Shown here: positions 18,201-26,895 of the stretch, one piece after another
Position numbering within the stretch: position 1 is the stretch's first letter
How the letters are laid out: each line of letters opens with the position of its first letter
Assembly: GCF_001507645.1 (NCBI RefSeq)
Contig: NZ_CP013909.1
Coordinates: 3,968,001-4,032,000, forward strand
Direction: 5' to 3'
DNA length: 64,000 nt
Origin: Hymenobacter sedentarius
GTDB taxonomy: Bacteria > Bacteroidota > Bacteroidia > Cytophagales > Hymenobacteraceae
The notes under the pieces: generated by a model
Database searches by the model: none
What the model saw: the letters and a program-made list of their open reading frames with translations, nothing else
Told to the model about the DNA's origin: nothing
Made by a program: the position numbers and the translations under genes

Positions 18201-18628
18201 TGGCCCGCTTGGTGGACCTGGCCAACCGCCACCTCACCCGCCTCACCGACCGCTACCACATCCTGCGCAACCCCGAGGAGCACCTCGACCTGCTGATTCT
18301 GGACGAGTACCAAGCCGGCAGCACCCGTTCCATGAACTCGCTTTCGGGCGGTGAAAGCTTCTTGGTGAGCCTGGCCCTGGCCCTTGGTCTGAGTGAGCTG
18401 GCCGGCCGCAAGACGCAGATTGACACGCTGTTCATCGACGAAGGCTTCGGCACCCTGGACCCCGATGCGCTAGACGTGGCCCTCACGGCCCTGGAGATGC
18501 TGCAAGGCACGGGGAAAACCATCGGCATCATCTCCCACGTCGAGGCCCTGAAGGAACGGGTGAGCACCCAAATCAACGTGCGCAAGGGCGCGGGTGGCAT
18601 CAGCTCAATTCGAGTAGTTGGGCTATAG
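15212..18628 (+). CDS. sbcC: Exonuclease SbcCD, ATPase subunit SbcC
   Basis: A 1138-residue SMC/Rad50-like ATPase. The Walker A motif is GPTGAGKTTILDAI near residue 38. Long Gln/Glu-rich coiled coils flank a zinc hook at CPLC (Cys551, Cys554). The ABC signature LSGGESFLVSLALALGLSEL and Walker B DTLFIDEGFGTLD lie near the C terminus. It drives ATP-dependent opening and tethering of DNA ends for SbcD. The coiled-coil DNA is strongly Gln/Ala-biased, as usual. It is second in the sbcDC operon and is followed by family A repeats. Confidence 0.95.
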   Translation: MKILRVRFFNLNSLRGEHEVDFGNSPLSDAGLFAITGPTGAGKTTILDAITLALYGQVPRHDGSGPEQVMSHGTGESWAEVEFQASGGVYRAKWGQHRARRRADGPLQDSKMELSEQKIVDGEETWPFLETYKSRVPGKVAELSGLEYRQFLRSVLLAQGEFTKFLKSTAGERAQLLEKLTDTRKYSDISRAAYERAKQETQRVETLRAGLAGVALLSPEEVTELEADVQELAQHVQHATAEQQRLTEAQTWRRRLEELGLQQQRSQSRLHQLTAQAETLTPVRQRVARHEQALPFQTPWALLQKTDEQLRHLTREAEQLRQHLPQLQAQVATARQARTAAAEARETAAATRRDQEPRLREAEKLDLQVQEADKRLREHRQEYEVKNERCKQLKATTEAASTRLRELRQQLHAVQEWLTKNLHLTELGEALPALTGSLQDWDHLRAELGRLLQAERTLQLRLTAAITAGTQGRAEATTATEQLSAVREQQQTATAQRDQWLKRLQHHETTLRQQHADQERAQNDLRRLIQAHHLILTHEEAREHLTAGEPCPLCGATEHPYAAGELGVNAESVRADREREEELGQRVRALNARLNRVQALTGMLENNGGLVQSGPGTPAPLSEAEEADAFAQVRALGPQLRELEQQRQALELVLSKAESRVQQATDQHRELTNEMTQVSADLADAREREPLVREQLASLSSSFGLTFSGENGPELIDRLKGLGIEFQNKQKAQTEAEKELAAAEVGLAKDEQDKAEVDAWLRTRKTELLAEHEAIKTQKEQRHLLFAGPDVAVAREQLEAAAQRADKQLTEADQQLQKHETDLTTAENQLRQREQDAARQQLERATQHAALVASLETAGLVPDPSALAPLLLPDAEVRRLAGQLQQHEQDLAITQQNLTDLAGQLHSEQARALTPDPAETIASQLQANREQLAAIHQQLGQRQERLSSHRTGLERHAAMAAELEKQQQEARRWRGLAEVIGSADGKKFSEFAQGLTLARLVDLANRHLTRLTDRYHILRNPEEHLDLLILDEYQAGSTRSMNSLSGGESFLVSLALALGLSELAGRKTQIDTLFIDEGFGTLDPDALDVALTALEMLQGTGKTIGIISHVEALKERVSTQINVRKGAGGISSIRVVGL

Positions 18629-18660
18629 GGATTCTCGTATAAATCTTTAGCCCTTACGTC

Positions 18661-18806
18661 TGTCATGCAGAGCGCAGCGAAGCATCTTATCACGCCACAA
18701 CGACTCGTTTAGCGGCGATAAGATGCTTCGCTGCGCTCTGCATGACAGGCGCTTAAAATGATTAGTCACGAGGTAGAGATGCTTCGGCTGCGCTCAGCAT
18801 GACAGT
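18661..18806. repeat. Family A palindromic repeat, copy 2 plus half copy
   Basis: 18661-18748 is a full element (TGTCATGCAGAGCGCAGCGA ... CTCTGCATGACA) with inner GATAAGATG pairing. 18774-18805 is a single right-hand arm (AGATGCTTCGGCTGCGCTCA, then GCATGACAG). It sits between the convergent sbcC and HNH genes. Confidence 0.8.
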
Positions 18807-18841
18807 TCTTTTTGCGTCTTTTTGGGCAACTGCATAGCTTC

Positions 18842-19171
18842 TCAGCGGCGGGCGCGGCGGTTGGCGATGCGCTCTACGCGCTGCTTTCGAATCCAGCGCA
18901 GGTAGGTTTGCAGCTCCTCGGCGGCGCGCAACAGCTCAACCGAAGAGTAGCGCTGGGCAAGGTCGCGGTTGCTTAGGAAGCGGTGCACGCTGCTGTGGCA
19001 GGGTTGGCATAGCTCAACGGTGGGGCCGTATTTGCCGCCTTCTTCGCGCGGTACCAAGTGGTGCCGGGAAGTGGCTTGTACCTCCCGCTCGCACAGGCCG
19101 CACTGCGGGCCAACGGTAACCGGTGAATCGAGGGGCGGCCATGCCGAGGGCCGGGTGCGCTGCCTTGCCAT
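18842..19171 (-). CDS. Small HNH endonuclease
   Basis: A 109-residue protein; the ATG at 19171 (MARQRTRPS) is preferred over an in-frame TTG nine bases upstream. It shows a compact zinc-stabilised HNH fold: CGLCEREV, then RHHLVPREEGGKYG (the HH of the active site), then ELCQPCHSSVHRF. Two CxxC pairs hold a structural zinc. It is probably a nicking or double-strand nuclease, cytosolic. No methylase or phage gene lies beside it, so it is an orphan HNH. It is convergent with sbcC across repeat DNA. Confidence 0.85.
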   Translation of the reverse strand: MARQRTRPSAWPPLDSPVTVGPQCGLCEREVQATSRHHLVPREEGGKYGPTVELCQPCHSSVHRFLSNRDLAQRYSSVELLRAAEELQTYLRWIRKQRVERIANRRARR

Positions 19172-19336
19172 AAGCTGCAAAAGGGCGAGTTAGAAAGAGG
19201 GTTATTTATTGAGCTAACACCGTTCAACTTTCACAAGTTGCTGATATGCTTACTATGCGCTACCTTGGCCTGGGTTGAGCTTACTTGCATAGCTTAATTT
19301 ACTCTTTGTTTCATATAACTTTCACTATTTCCCCAC

Positions 19337-19789
19337 ATGATAACAACCGTACCCTTCGTTACCTCAACCAAGCAGCCGTCGCTGGCCGGCCGGGTAGCCG
19401 GCGTGCTCACGGCCCTCTTGTTGCTGGGAGCCGCGCCCTCGGTGCGCGCCCAAACCTGGATGGTGAGCACCAACGCCCAAATCAAAATGGGCATTCTCGA
19501 TAAATACGGCCAGTTGGGACCCTACACGGCCACGTTTGTGGTGCACAGCGAGCGTACCGGCAAAGACTACTTCCTGGTGAAGGAGCTGGCCCAGGGCCAA
19601 ACGGGCGTCGACGTGCTGTTCCCCACCGACCCTTCGGACCCGCAGTATTTCAAAACCGAATCGGGGGAGGCGGCCGCCGCCGCGCCCGGCCGCTACACCT
19701 GGGAATGCCGGGTAAAAGGCGTAAAAGCCGTGGGTGGCCGGTTTGTGTTTCCCGAAGTCGGCAACGACGTGAGCGTGGTTACCAAGTAA
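19337..19789 (+). CDS. Secreted hypothetical protein
   Basis: A 150-residue protein from the ATG at 19337 with a late signal peptide (VAGVLTALLLLGAAPSVRA, then QTW). The mature region of about 110 residues is beta-rich (YTATFVVHSERTGKDYFLVKE, GRYTWECRVKGVKAVGGRF) and looks like a small beta-sandwich. No family is recognised. The thioredoxin gene lies 146 bp downstream on the same strand. It is probably periplasmic. Confidence 0.7.
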   Translation: MITTVPFVTSTKQPSLAGRVAGVLTALLLLGAAPSVRAQTWMVSTNAQIKMGILDKYGQLGPYTATFVVHSERTGKDYFLVKELAQGQTGVDVLFPTDPSDPQYFKTESGEAAAAAPGRYTWECRVKGVKAVGGRFVFPEVGNDVSVVTK

Positions 19790-19935
19790 ATGCCCACCGC
19801 ACGGGCGGCTTTTTAAGCAGCGAAACCAACGAAAGCCTGGCCATGTGCCGGGTTTTTTCGTTTAGAAAGTGGGCCCTGGCCAGCCGGGAATACCGCACCG
19901 GGTCCGTTATTCGTTCACTTTCTTTCGTCATTACC

Positions 19936-20250
19936 GTGCCACGCAAATCCTTTCCCGAACTCATCAACAGCCCGGGCATGCCCGTGCTGGTCGATTTTTA
20001 TGCCACCTGGTGCGGCCCCTGCAAAACCATGGCGCCCATTCTGGAGCAGGTAGCGGCCCAGCACGGCGGCAAGCTGCGCGTCATCAAGATTGACGTGGAC
20101 CGCAACTCGGCCGTGGCCCAGCAATACCGCGTGCAGAGCATCCCCACGCTCATTCTCTTTCATCAGGGGCAGCCGGTGTGGCGGCAGGCGGGCGTGGTGC
20201 CCGCCGCCCAAATTAGCCAGGCGCTGCAGCCCTTCGTGGGCAAGAGCTAG
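19936..20250 (+). CDS. trxA: Thioredoxin
   Basis: A 104-residue single-domain thioredoxin. The redox motif is DFYATWCGPCKTMAP, the cis-Pro is in SIPTLILF, and the C-terminal helix is AAQISQALQPFVG. Starting at GTG 19936 (read as MPRKSFPELINS) gives the normal length. An in-frame ATG at 19843 would add a 31-residue N-terminal extension without signal-peptide character. It is a general cytosolic disulfide reductase. It is probably expressed on its own or read through from the secreted protein upstream. Confidence 0.88.
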   Translation: MPRKSFPELINSPGMPVLVDFYATWCGPCKTMAPILEQVAAQHGGKLRVIKIDVDRNSAVAQQYRVQSIPTLILFHQGQPVWRQAGVVPAAQISQALQPFVGKS

Positions 20251-20326
20251 CTCATCGGGTTTTCCGATTGCGGGGCTGCGAGCGGGCGGCAAACTATCCG
20301 GTCGGGCTGGGCGTTGGAGAGCACGC

Positions 20327-20334
20327 TACCTTTG
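20327..20334 (+). promoter_or_regulatory. -7 box of the TonB-receptor gene
   Basis: TACCTTTG, 22 bp before the ATG at 20357. It fits TAnnTTTG; no -33 TTG is seen at the standard spacing. Confidence 0.45.
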
Positions 20335-20356
20335 TGTTTTCCTCGATTGCTACCGT

Positions 20357-22714
20357 ATGCCTGGGGGTTCTGTTAAACGTTACTTCTTATTAGTGTTATG
20401 GTTAGGCCTGGGCTGGCCACGGGTGGGCTGGTCGCAGGAGGCAGCCCATTTTCTGCTCAGTGGCACGGTGCGCGGCGTGCGCGGCGAAGCGCTACCGGGG
20501 GCCAGCGTGGCCGTGCCCGCCCTTAATACCGGCACCGCAGCCGATTCCCTGGGGCATTTCTCCCTGAGGCTGCCGGCCGGGCGGCACCAGGTGGTGGTGG
20601 CCTTCGTGGGGTATCAGCAAATCACCCGCGAGCTGAACCTGACCAAAAACCAGCGGCTCAACGTGGCCCTGGAAGAGAGCGGCAACCAGCTCGGCGAGGT
20701 GGTGGTAGAAGGAGCCGCTACGCTGGAAGAAAAGCTCAGAACCACGCAAATGGGCGTCGAGCACCTCAGCATCCGGGAGGCCAAGCTGCTGCCGGCGCTG
20801 TTTGGCGAAGTCGATATTCTGAAAACGCTGCAGCTCAAGCCGGGCATACAGAGCGGCGGCGAGGGCACCAGCGGGCTGTTTGTGCGCGGCGGCTCGGCCG
20901 ACCAAAACCTGGTGCTCCTCGACAATGCCCTGGTGTACAACCCCAACCACTTGTTTGGGCTGTTTTCGGTGTTCAACTCCGATGCCGTGCAAAGCGTGGA
21001 TTTGTACAAGTCGGGCTTTCCAGCTCAATTTGGGGGGCGGCTGTCGTCGGTGGTGGATGTGAAGCTGCGCGAGGGCGACCGCCAGCACTACGTGGCCACC
21101 GGCGGCGTGGGCCTCATTTCGTCGCGCCTCACCTATGAGGGGCCCATCAACAAAGGCAAAGGCTCGTTTATCGTGTCGGGCCGCCGCACGTATTTCGACA
21201 TTTTCACGCGCGCCCTCAACAAGGCCAACGAAGGAAAAGAAGACTACAGCCCCATTCCCGATTACTACTTCTACGACCTCAACGCCAAGGCCAACTATAC
21301 GCTCAGCGAGAAAGACCAGCTGTTTCTGAGCGGCTACCTCGGCCGCGATACGTTCGGGTTCAACAGCTCGGGCGGGTTCGATTTTAAATTCAACTGGGGC
21401 AACACCATCGGCACGCTGCGCTGGAACCACGTCTTTTCGCCCAAGCTTTTCGTCAATACCTCGGTTTCGGTTTCGGATTATAAATACGACCTGACCAACA
21501 AGCTCGACCAGTTCAGCTTCAAACTGGGCTCCCGAATCACGGACTACAGCGGCCGCACCGATTTCGAGTACACCCCCAACGACCGGCACGTGCTCAAAGC
21601 CGGGGCGCAACTCACTCAGCACAAGTTTGGGGTGGGCCGGCTGGATGCCAATTCCGGCGACGGCCGCGTGAACTTTGGGTCCGATGTGAGCTACTACGGC
21701 CTCGACGGCGCCCTCTACGCCTCCGACAACTTGAAAGCCACCGACAAGCTGCAGCTCGAAGGCGGCCTGCGGCTCACCGGCTTCCGCAGCGGCAGCAACC
21801 AATACGGCAGCCTCGAGCCCCGCGCATCGGCCCGCTACTCGCTCAACGACCGTACCTCGCTCAAAGCCAGCTACGCCCTGATGTACCAGTACGTACACCT
21901 GGTCACGAACTCGGGTGCCTCGCTGCCCACGGATATCTGGTACCCCTCACGGCTCGCGGTACAGCCGCAGCGCTCGCAGCAGTTGAGCAGTGGCGTGAGC
22001 TTTTTATTGGGCCGGGGCAAGTACCTGCTCACCAACGAAGTATACTACAAGTGGGGCCGCAACCAAGTCGACTTCAAGGACGGCGCCCAGCTTTTTGTGA
22101 ACCCCGAGTTGGATGCCGAATTCATCTTCGGCAAAAGCTGGATCTACGGCGACGAGTTGTACTTGGAAAAGAAAACCGGCAAAACGACCGGCTGGATAGG
22201 CTACACGCTGGCCTGGAGCTGGCGCAATTTCCAGCCCCAGCGCGGCACCACCGGCGTAAACAGCGGCCAGGATTTCCACCCCAACTACGACCGCCGCCAC
22301 AACCTGACCGTGGTGCTGCTGCACCAGCTCAACGCGCGCATCAACCTCACGGCCAGCTTTATCTACACCTCGGGTTCGCTCACCACGCTGCCGCTGGGCC
22401 GGTTTGGCGTGCAAGACATTCCGGGCTCGAGCACGGGCATCGACCCGCGGCCGGTGCCCATTTACCCCAACCGCAATTCCTACCAGCTCATCCCCTACCA
22501 CCGCCTCGACCTCGGCGTGGTGTACAAAATTGGTACCCGCCGCAACCAGGACCTCACCCTGAGCATCTACAACGCCTACAATCGGCGCAATGCCTACTTC
22601 GTGTTTTTTGAAACCGTGAAGGACAAAGCCACCGACCGCACCACCGGCTTTCAAGCCAAGCAGGTGTCGCTGTTCCCAGTTATCCCCTCGCTGACTTACA
22701 ATTTCAGGTTTTAA
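20357..22714 (+). CDS. TonB-dependent outer-membrane receptor
   Basis: A 785-residue protein. The ATG at 20357 opens a signal peptide (MPGGSVKRYFLLVLWLGLGW). Residues about 30-120 are the Bacteroidota carboxypeptidase-like regulatory domain (LSGTVRGVRGEALPGASVAV). The plug follows (LKTLQLKPGIQSGGEGTSGLFVRGGSADQNLVLLDNA in consecutive blocks), then a 22-strand barrel ending in an aromatic residue (LTYNFRF). It imports a ligand using TonB energy. The next gene is a DUF4249 lipoprotein, a common partner in Bacteroidota. The partner suggests a receptor/lipoprotein uptake pair distinct from SusCD. Confidence 0.9.
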   Translation: MPGGSVKRYFLLVLWLGLGWPRVGWSQEAAHFLLSGTVRGVRGEALPGASVAVPALNTGTAADSLGHFSLRLPAGRHQVVVAFVGYQQITRELNLTKNQRLNVALEESGNQLGEVVVEGAATLEEKLRTTQMGVEHLSIREAKLLPALFGEVDILKTLQLKPGIQSGGEGTSGLFVRGGSADQNLVLLDNALVYNPNHLFGLFSVFNSDAVQSVDLYKSGFPAQFGGRLSSVVDVKLREGDRQHYVATGGVGLISSRLTYEGPINKGKGSFIVSGRRTYFDIFTRALNKANEGKEDYSPIPDYYFYDLNAKANYTLSEKDQLFLSGYLGRDTFGFNSSGGFDFKFNWGNTIGTLRWNHVFSPKLFVNTSVSVSDYKYDLTNKLDQFSFKLGSRITDYSGRTDFEYTPNDRHVLKAGAQLTQHKFGVGRLDANSGDGRVNFGSDVSYYGLDGALYASDNLKATDKLQLEGGLRLTGFRSGSNQYGSLEPRASARYSLNDRTSLKASYALMYQYVHLVTNSGASLPTDIWYPSRLAVQPQRSQQLSSGVSFLLGRGKYLLTNEVYYKWGRNQVDFKDGAQLFVNPELDAEFIFGKSWIYGDELYLEKKTGKTTGWIGYTLAWSWRNFQPQRGTTGVNSGQDFHPNYDRRHNLTVVLLHQLNARINLTASFIYTSGSLTTLPLGRFGVQDIPGSSTGIDPRPVPIYPNRNSYQLIPYHRLDLGVVYKIGTRRNQDLTLSIYNAYNRRNAYFVFFETVKDKATDRTTGFQAKQVSLFPVIPSLTYNFRF

Positions 22715-22757
22715 TGTCCTTGCAAAGCGCATCTATCTGTCATGCTTCCACGCCACT

Positions 22758-22880
22758 TGTCATGCTGACGAAGGAAGCATCTTATCGCCGCTGAACGAAT
22801 CGTGCTAACCTGATAAGATGCTTCCTTCGTCAGCATGACAAGTGGCGCGAGCGAGATGCTTCGACAAGCTCAGCATGACG
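22758..22880. repeat. Family A palindromic repeat, copy 3 plus half copy
   Basis: 22758-22841 is a near-perfect inverted repeat (TGTCATGCTGACGAAGGAAG ... CTTCCTTCGTCAGCATGACA). 22853-22880 is a further right-hand arm. It lies inside the TonB receptor/DUF4249 unit. Confidence 0.8.
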
Positions 22881-22935
22881 TGCAACGATGCTGCTGAGCA
22901 ACTTAGCCTCTAAAAAACTGGTGAATATCCCCAAT

Positions 22936-23793
22936 ATGATAATCGTAAATAAATCTGCTGTTTACCTCCTTGCCTTCCTGGCGTTGGCGGGGTGCGGCAA
23001 GCTGCAGAACAACATCGACGTGCCGCTGCCCAGCTACTCGGCCGAGCTAGTGGTGGAGTGCTATTTGGAGCCGGGCCAGGTGCCGAGCCTGGCTGTCACT
23101 ACCTCGGTGCCGTACCTGAGCGCGGCGTTGCCTCAGGTGCCCACCGACGTTACCGTGAGCCTCACGATGCCCAATGGTACGGTGGTGCCGCTGCCGTTCA
23201 AGCCCAATTACGCTGCCCTGGTAGACACCAGCTCGGGCCAGAAATTCCACTCCCATATTGGGCGCGACCCACTGGTGGCCCGCCCCGGCGACGTGTTTAA
23301 GCTGGACGTGCGCGATACCCAGGGCCGCCACGTCACGAGTACCACTACCATGCTGCCGCCCGTGCCCATCGATTCGGTGGAATACAAGTTCAATGATAAA
23401 ACCGGGGCCGAGCGCAAAGCCTATTTCCTCACCAGCTTCCGCGACCCGCCCACGGCCGATGACTGCTACCGCCTGCAGCTGCACAAAGGCAACCCGGCCA
23501 AAGGTGCCCTGCAAAAGCAGCCCGAAGTCGACAACTCCTTCGAGGACCGGCTGCTCAATGGCAAGCCGTTTGTGGTGGGCACCACCTACCGCTTTCTCAG
23601 CGGCGATACCGTCACGGCCACTCTCTACCACACCGATGCGGCCTTCTACCGTTTCCGCCAGTCGATTCGCGATGCCCGCGGGGCCAACGGCAACCCGTTT
23701 GCCCAGCCCTCGGCCATCTACAGCAACGTGCAGGGCGGCGTCGGCATCTTCTCGGTGCTGAGCGGCACCCATATGACTAAGATTATTAAGTAG
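22936..23793 (+). CDS. DUF4249 lipoprotein
   Basis: A 285-residue protein from the ATG at 22936. The N terminus MIIVNKSAVYLLAFLALAGC is a lipoprotein signal with the lipobox LAGC. The mature start NNIDVPLPSYSAELVVECYL and the later TTTMLPPVPIDSVEYKF are characteristic of DUF4249, Bacteroidota lipoproteins encoded next to TonB receptors. It is probably surface- or periplasm-facing on the outer membrane and assists the receptor upstream. The exact role is not known for the family. It ends at a strong terminator. Confidence 0.85.
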   Translation: MIIVNKSAVYLLAFLALAGCGKLQNNIDVPLPSYSAELVVECYLEPGQVPSLAVTTSVPYLSAALPQVPTDVTVSLTMPNGTVVPLPFKPNYAALVDTSSGQKFHSHIGRDPLVARPGDVFKLDVRDTQGRHVTSTTTMLPPVPIDSVEYKFNDKTGAERKAYFLTSFRDPPTADDCYRLQLHKGNPAKGALQKQPEVDNSFEDRLLNGKPFVVGTTYRFLSGDTVTATLYHTDAAFYRFRQSIRDARGANGNPFAQPSAIYSNVQGGVGIFSVLSGTHMTKIIK

Positions 23794-23911
23794 CTAAACA
23801 TCAATGGTGTTAAAAGACAGCTTAAGCCCAACAGGTGGGCCGGCGCAGCAATTATATAAGAGGTACTCCGCCGGATTTCCACTTTAGGCCCGATGCATTT
23901 CTGCTCATAAT

Positions 23912-23945
23912 AAAAAGGCCATTGCAAAATGCAATGGCCTTTTTA
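23912..23945. terminator. Bidirectional terminator
   Basis: AAAAAGGCCATTGC / GCAATGGCCTTTTT hairpin between the convergent DUF4249 and purine nucleoside phosphorylase genes. Confidence 0.88.
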
Positions 23946-24007
23946 TTGTCCTGACACCAGGTTGAACTCACGCTAAATTGAGCTTGGCTCAATCAACAAT
24001 TCAGCGC

Positions 24008-24835
24008 TTACATTTTTTCAATTACGGCCTTTACCAGCGCCGTGAGGCGTGGCTCGGCCTTGGCGGCGGCGGCGAAAATATCGGCCAGCACCACCGGCTT
24101 GAGGTGCCCCGGCGAACACAAGTCGGTGATGACCGACACGGCCAGCACGGGTAGTCCCAGGTGGCGGGCCGCAATTACTTCGGGCACGGTGCTCATGCCC
24201 ACGGCATCGGCCCCGATGATGCGCAGGTAACGGTACTCGGCCGGGGTCTCGAGCATGGGGCCGGGCACGCTCACGTACACGCCGCGCCGGGTGGTATCGG
24301 CCTGGCCGAGTTCCTGGGCGGCGGCTTCGGCGTGGGCCAGCAGGCCGTGGTCGTAGGCGGCAAACATGTCCGGGAAGCGCGGGCCCAGTTCGTCGTGGTT
24401 CGGGCCGATAAGCGGGTTGGTGGGCTGCAGGTTGATGTGGTCGTCAATCAGCATCAGGTCGGCAATATTGAAGTCGGGGTTGAGCCCACCTGCGGCGTTG
24501 CTTACCACCAGCTGCTTGATGCCCAGCATCTTCAGCACCCGCACCGGCAGCACCACCTGCTCCATGGTGTAGCGCTCGTAGTAGTGGAAGCGACCTTGCA
24601 GCACGGCCACGTTTTTGCCGCCCAGGCGGCCCAGCAGCAGCCGGCCGGCGTGGCTTTCTACGGTCGAAAGCGGGAAGTGCGGGATGTTGGCGTAGCTGAT
24701 GCTGTGCTCCACTTCTACTTCCCGGGCCAGCGCGCCGAGCCCCGTTCCGAGGATGATGCCGATGTCGGGGCGAAAATTGGGGGCGTAGGCTTCGATGTAG
24801 ACGGTGGCCTCGCGCAGTTGCTGCATATGGAGCAT
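24008..24835 (-). CDS. Purine nucleoside phosphorylase (trimeric, type I)
   Basis: A 275-residue protein; a second ATG nine bases in is also possible. Family motifs: GIILGTGLGALA (phosphate loop), SHAGRLLLG, GRFHYYERYT, VSNAAGGLNPDF, PGPMLETPAEYRYLR and GMSTVPEVIAARH. It cleaves purine nucleosides with phosphate to a free base and ribose-1-phosphate in salvage. The base-contact loop reads SVITDLC, with Asp238 where mammalian type I enzymes have Asn, which may affect 6-oxo versus 6-amino purine preference. It lies downstream of sppA on the same strand, 31 bp away, so the two are probably cotranscribed. Confidence 0.92.
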   Translation of the reverse strand: MLHMQQLREATVYIEAYAPNFRPDIGIILGTGLGALAREVEVEHSISYANIPHFPLSTVESHAGRLLLGRLGGKNVAVLQGRFHYYERYTMEQVVLPVRVLKMLGIKQLVVSNAAGGLNPDFNIADLMLIDDHINLQPTNPLIGPNHDELGPRFPDMFAAYDHGLLAHAEAAAQELGQADTTRRGVYVSVPGPMLETPAEYRYLRIIGADAVGMSTVPEVIAARHLGLPVLAVSVITDLCSPGHLKPVVLADIFAAAAKAEPRLTALVKAVIEKM

Positions 24836-24866
24836 TTAGAGCTGGGAGTCGGGCAGTTGAAAGAGT

Positions 24867-26639
24867 TTATTGCAAATCGAATTCGTAGGGCAGCCGGGCC
24901 TGCACGCCGCGCATGTGCATGAGCTGCTGGTACTGCGCATAGGCCGGGTAGAGCGGGCCCAGCTGGGTTTGCAGGGCCTTGGTTTGGGCTTCTTCGTCAT
25001 CGCTGGCCCCAAACATGTTGAGCAGGCGTTCCAGCTCGGTTTTGCGGCGGGGCAGGCGCTGCACCCGGAAGTCGTCGGCCTTGATGTGGGCGCGGGCTGC
25101 GGCGATTTTCACGGCGTCGGTGTAGTCGCCCAGCACGTCTACGAGGCCGTTGTTCTTGGCTTCGACCCCGCTCCAGACGCGGCCCGATGCCAGGCGGCGC
25201 AGGCGCGCCACGGGCATGTGCCGGCCCAAGGCGGCCTTGGTGGTGAAGTCGGCGTAGATGTGGTCGACTTCGTGCTGCAGCGTGCGCTTCTCAAAGTCCG
25301 AGAGCGGGCGCGTGATGGTGGGCAGGTCCGAGAACTTGCCGGTGGTGACGCGGTCCACGGTAATGCCGAGCTTGTTGGCCAGCATGGGCTGGATGTTGGG
25401 CAGCACGCCAAACACACCAATGGAACCCGTGATGCTGTTGGGGTGGGCCACAATGGTGTCGCAGGCCATGGCAATGTAGTAGCCGCCCGACGCCGCCACG
25501 TCCGACATCGACGCAATAATCGGCTTCACCTTCTTGGTGAGCAGCACCTCGCGGTAAATAATGTCGGAGGCCAGGGCCGAGCCGCCGGGCGAGTTGATGC
25601 GCAGCACCACGGCCTTCACCTTGTCGTCGAGCCGGGCCTTGCGGATGGCTTCGGCAAACTTGTCGCTGCCGATGTTGTCGTCGCTGCCTTTGCCGGTCAC
25701 GATGTCGCCTTCGGCATAAATCACGGCAATGCGGTTGCCGCTGGTTTTGCCTTCGTTTTCATCGGCTTTGTCTTCGTCGAAGTAGTCGTGCAGGCTCACC
25801 AGGTTGGGCTTTTTCTTGCTGCTCAAACCCAGTTTGCCGCGCATGTAGTCCTGCACTTCGTCGAAGTAGCCGAGCTTGGTTACCATCTTCAGGCGCAGGG
25901 CATCGGGGGCGTTGTGCACCAGCATCGAGTCGCTGATAACCTTGAGGCGCGCCGGCGCAATGCCACGGGTGGCGGCGACCTGCCCAATCATGTGGTTGTT
26001 GATGGCGTTCAGGAACGACACGGTTTGGTAGCGGGCCGAATCGGAGAAATTCTCGCGGAAAAACGGCTCAACCGCGCTTTTAAAAGAACCCACCCGGAAG
26101 ATGTACGGCTCAATGCCGGCCTTGTCGAACAGCCGCTTGTAGAACAGCACCTCCGTGCTCAAGCCATTGAACTCCAGCGTCCCTTGCGGGTGCAGGTAGA
26201 TTTCATTGGCCACCGACGAAAGGTAGAAGGCCTTCTCCGAGCACACTTCGTGGTAGGCCACGATGAACTTGCCCGACTTCTTGAAGTTGAGTAGCTCGTT
26301 GCGCACCTCTTCCATCGAAGCCATGCCGCCCTGCACAATGTCGAGGTTCAGGAGAATGCCCTTGATGTCGCCGTCGGTTTTCGCCCGGCGAATGGCCTGC
26401 TTCAGGCTCACCAGTCCCGTGGAGGAGTTATTGCCCCCGAAGAAATTGAACTTGCTGTCGCGCCCCCGCTCCGAGAGCGGCTCGTTGAGCTTCAGCTCCA
26501 GCACCGAATTGGCAGCGATTACCTTGCGGTCGGCCGTGCTGGCGGCCCCAATGATGGCGGCCAGCAGCACAAAGCCCAAAAAGCAGAACGCCACCAGGCC
26601 TACGAGGGTGGCCAGCACGTATTTAAAGAATTGACGCAT
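24867..26639 (-). CDS. sppA: Signal peptide peptidase SppA, 67K type
   Basis: A 590-residue protein with a single N-terminal membrane helix (YVLATLVGLVAFCFLGFVLL). Two ClpP/crotonase-like halves form the fused SppA architecture. The catalytic Lys is in GSFKSAVEPFF (about residue 186) and the Ser in VAASGGYYIAM (about residue 382), as in the Ser-Lys dyad of E. coli SppA. It degrades cleaved signal peptides at the inner membrane. The length matches the long bacterial form. It is followed at 31 bp by the phosphorylase gene. Confidence 0.93.
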   Translation of the reverse strand: MRQFFKYVLATLVGLVAFCFLGFVLLAAIIGAASTADRKVIAANSVLELKLNEPLSERGRDSKFNFFGGNNSSTGLVSLKQAIRRAKTDGDIKGILLNLDIVQGGMASMEEVRNELLNFKKSGKFIVAYHEVCSEKAFYLSSVANEIYLHPQGTLEFNGLSTEVLFYKRLFDKAGIEPYIFRVGSFKSAVEPFFRENFSDSARYQTVSFLNAINNHMIGQVAATRGIAPARLKVISDSMLVHNAPDALRLKMVTKLGYFDEVQDYMRGKLGLSSKKKPNLVSLHDYFDEDKADENEGKTSGNRIAVIYAEGDIVTGKGSDDNIGSDKFAEAIRKARLDDKVKAVVLRINSPGGSALASDIIYREVLLTKKVKPIIASMSDVAASGGYYIAMACDTIVAHPNSITGSIGVFGVLPNIQPMLANKLGITVDRVTTGKFSDLPTITRPLSDFEKRTLQHEVDHIYADFTTKAALGRHMPVARLRRLASGRVWSGVEAKNNGLVDVLGDYTDAVKIAAARAHIKADDFRVQRLPRRKTELERLLNMFGASDDEEAQTKALQTQLGPLYPAYAQYQQLMHMRGVQARLPYEFDLQ

Positions 26640-26785
26640 GTCGTTTATTTACAGAAATTAGGTTTGTAAAAGTAAGGACGTAGAACTGCTGTCGCTGCTT
26701 TTTTAAATCCTATCCAAAAACAGCCCTGGTTTCGAAATTGAGCTAGCTTAAACTGCTTAGTGCCTGTCGTCTCCCTCACGCCGTC

Positions 26786-26890
26786 TGTCATGCAGAGCGC
26801 AGCGAAGCATCTTCTCACCGCTGAACTAGTCGTGCTGACTTGATAAGATGCTTCGCTGCGCTCTGCATGACAGACGTGCTCTGCATGACG
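26786..26890. repeat. Family A palindromic repeat, copy 4
   Basis: 26786-26872 (TGTCATGCAGAGCGCAGCGA ... CTCTGCATGACA) plus a short partial arm to 26890. It is placed between rarA and sppA, both on the minus strand. Confidence 0.8.
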
Positions 26891-26895
26891 TTGGG

